A stretch of DNA of 64,000 nucleotides. Origin: Rhodanobacter sp. C03. GTDB taxonomy: Bacteria; Pseudomonadota; Gammaproteobacteria; Xanthomonadales; Rhodanobacteraceae. The DNA lies in the NCBI RefSeq assembly GCF_002001175.1, contig NZ_MUNT01000006.1, positions 496,001 through 560,000 of the forward strand. Reading direction: 5' to 3'. Shown here piece by piece: positions 63,890 through 64,000 of the stretch; position 1 is the first letter of the stretch, and the number at the start of each line of letters is the position of its first letter. The notes beneath the pieces are model-generated. The model saw nothing but the letters and a program-made list of their open reading frames with translations, ran no database searches and was not told where the DNA came from. The translations under genes were made by a program, and so were the position numbers.

Positions 63890-64000
63890 GATCTGAAGCT
63901 CCGCATCGGGGACAAGAATGTCGTTCTACGGCGCTACACCCGTGGCTGTTACGAGCCACAGGCGGGTCAGCTGCACCGCACTTGTATTAAGTTTGTGTGA

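Overview
The window is high-GC gammaproteobacterial DNA. The housekeeping neighbourhoods (uvrC-pgsA-tRNA-Gly/Gly/Cys, serC-pheA-aroA, clpS-clpA opposite infA, nudJ-mnmA-hflD) and the wxcM-type sugar gene fit the Xanthomonadales/Lysobacterales, most likely a Rhodanobacteraceae relative (Rhodanobacter, Dyella, Frateuria). That placement is inference from gene order and protein style. No plasmid, phage, insertion-sequence or CRISPR hallmarks were seen.

Layout. 1-6.4 kb: end of a TraB-family protein, tRNA-Leu, a small orphan protein, an AI-2E-family membrane protein, a DUF4105 membrane protein and a lipoprotein alpha/beta hydrolase. 6.4-31.2 kb: a large surface-glycan region. It holds an ABC exporter, an HPr-kinase-like protein with a secreted peroxiredoxin, a plus-strand operon (radical SAM, nucleotidyltransferase-like, methyltransferase, flavin reductase-like, sulfotransferase), a minus-strand operon (methyltransferase, amidohydrolase, methyltransferase, radical SAM, two GT4 glycosyltransferases) and a Wzx/Wzy-type operon with 3-amino-sugar genes. 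31.5-37.1 kb: a decaheme cytochrome plus outer-membrane barrel of the MtrAB/PioAB/MtoAB type, a diheme cytochrome and a porin-like protein. 37.2-39.7 kb: ECF sigma factor, anti-sigma and lipoprotein subtilisin, translationally coupled. 39.9-54.1 kb: housekeeping genes. 54.2-62.4 kb: a two-component system followed by a three-gene RND efflux operon. 62.5-63.9 kb: an OprD-type porin.

The main discovery is a two-block promoter-like motif, GCAACC(TTT)-16 nt-G(C/T)AC(T/C)(C/T). It occurs seven times with identical spacing, each in a gap and each pointing at an operon start: the ABC exporter, the HPr-kinase-like operon, the radical-SAM/sulfotransferase operon, the methyltransferase/GT4 operon, the Wzx/Wzy sugar operon, the decaheme cytochrome operon and the ECF sigma gene itself. 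This suggests one autoregulated ECF regulon joining an elaborate extracellular glycan with an outer-membrane electron conduit. The anti-sigma carries a periplasmic domain that resembles a subtilisin propeptide and sits directly before a subtilisin gene, which suggests proteolytic signalling. These links are inferences from sequence and remain untested.
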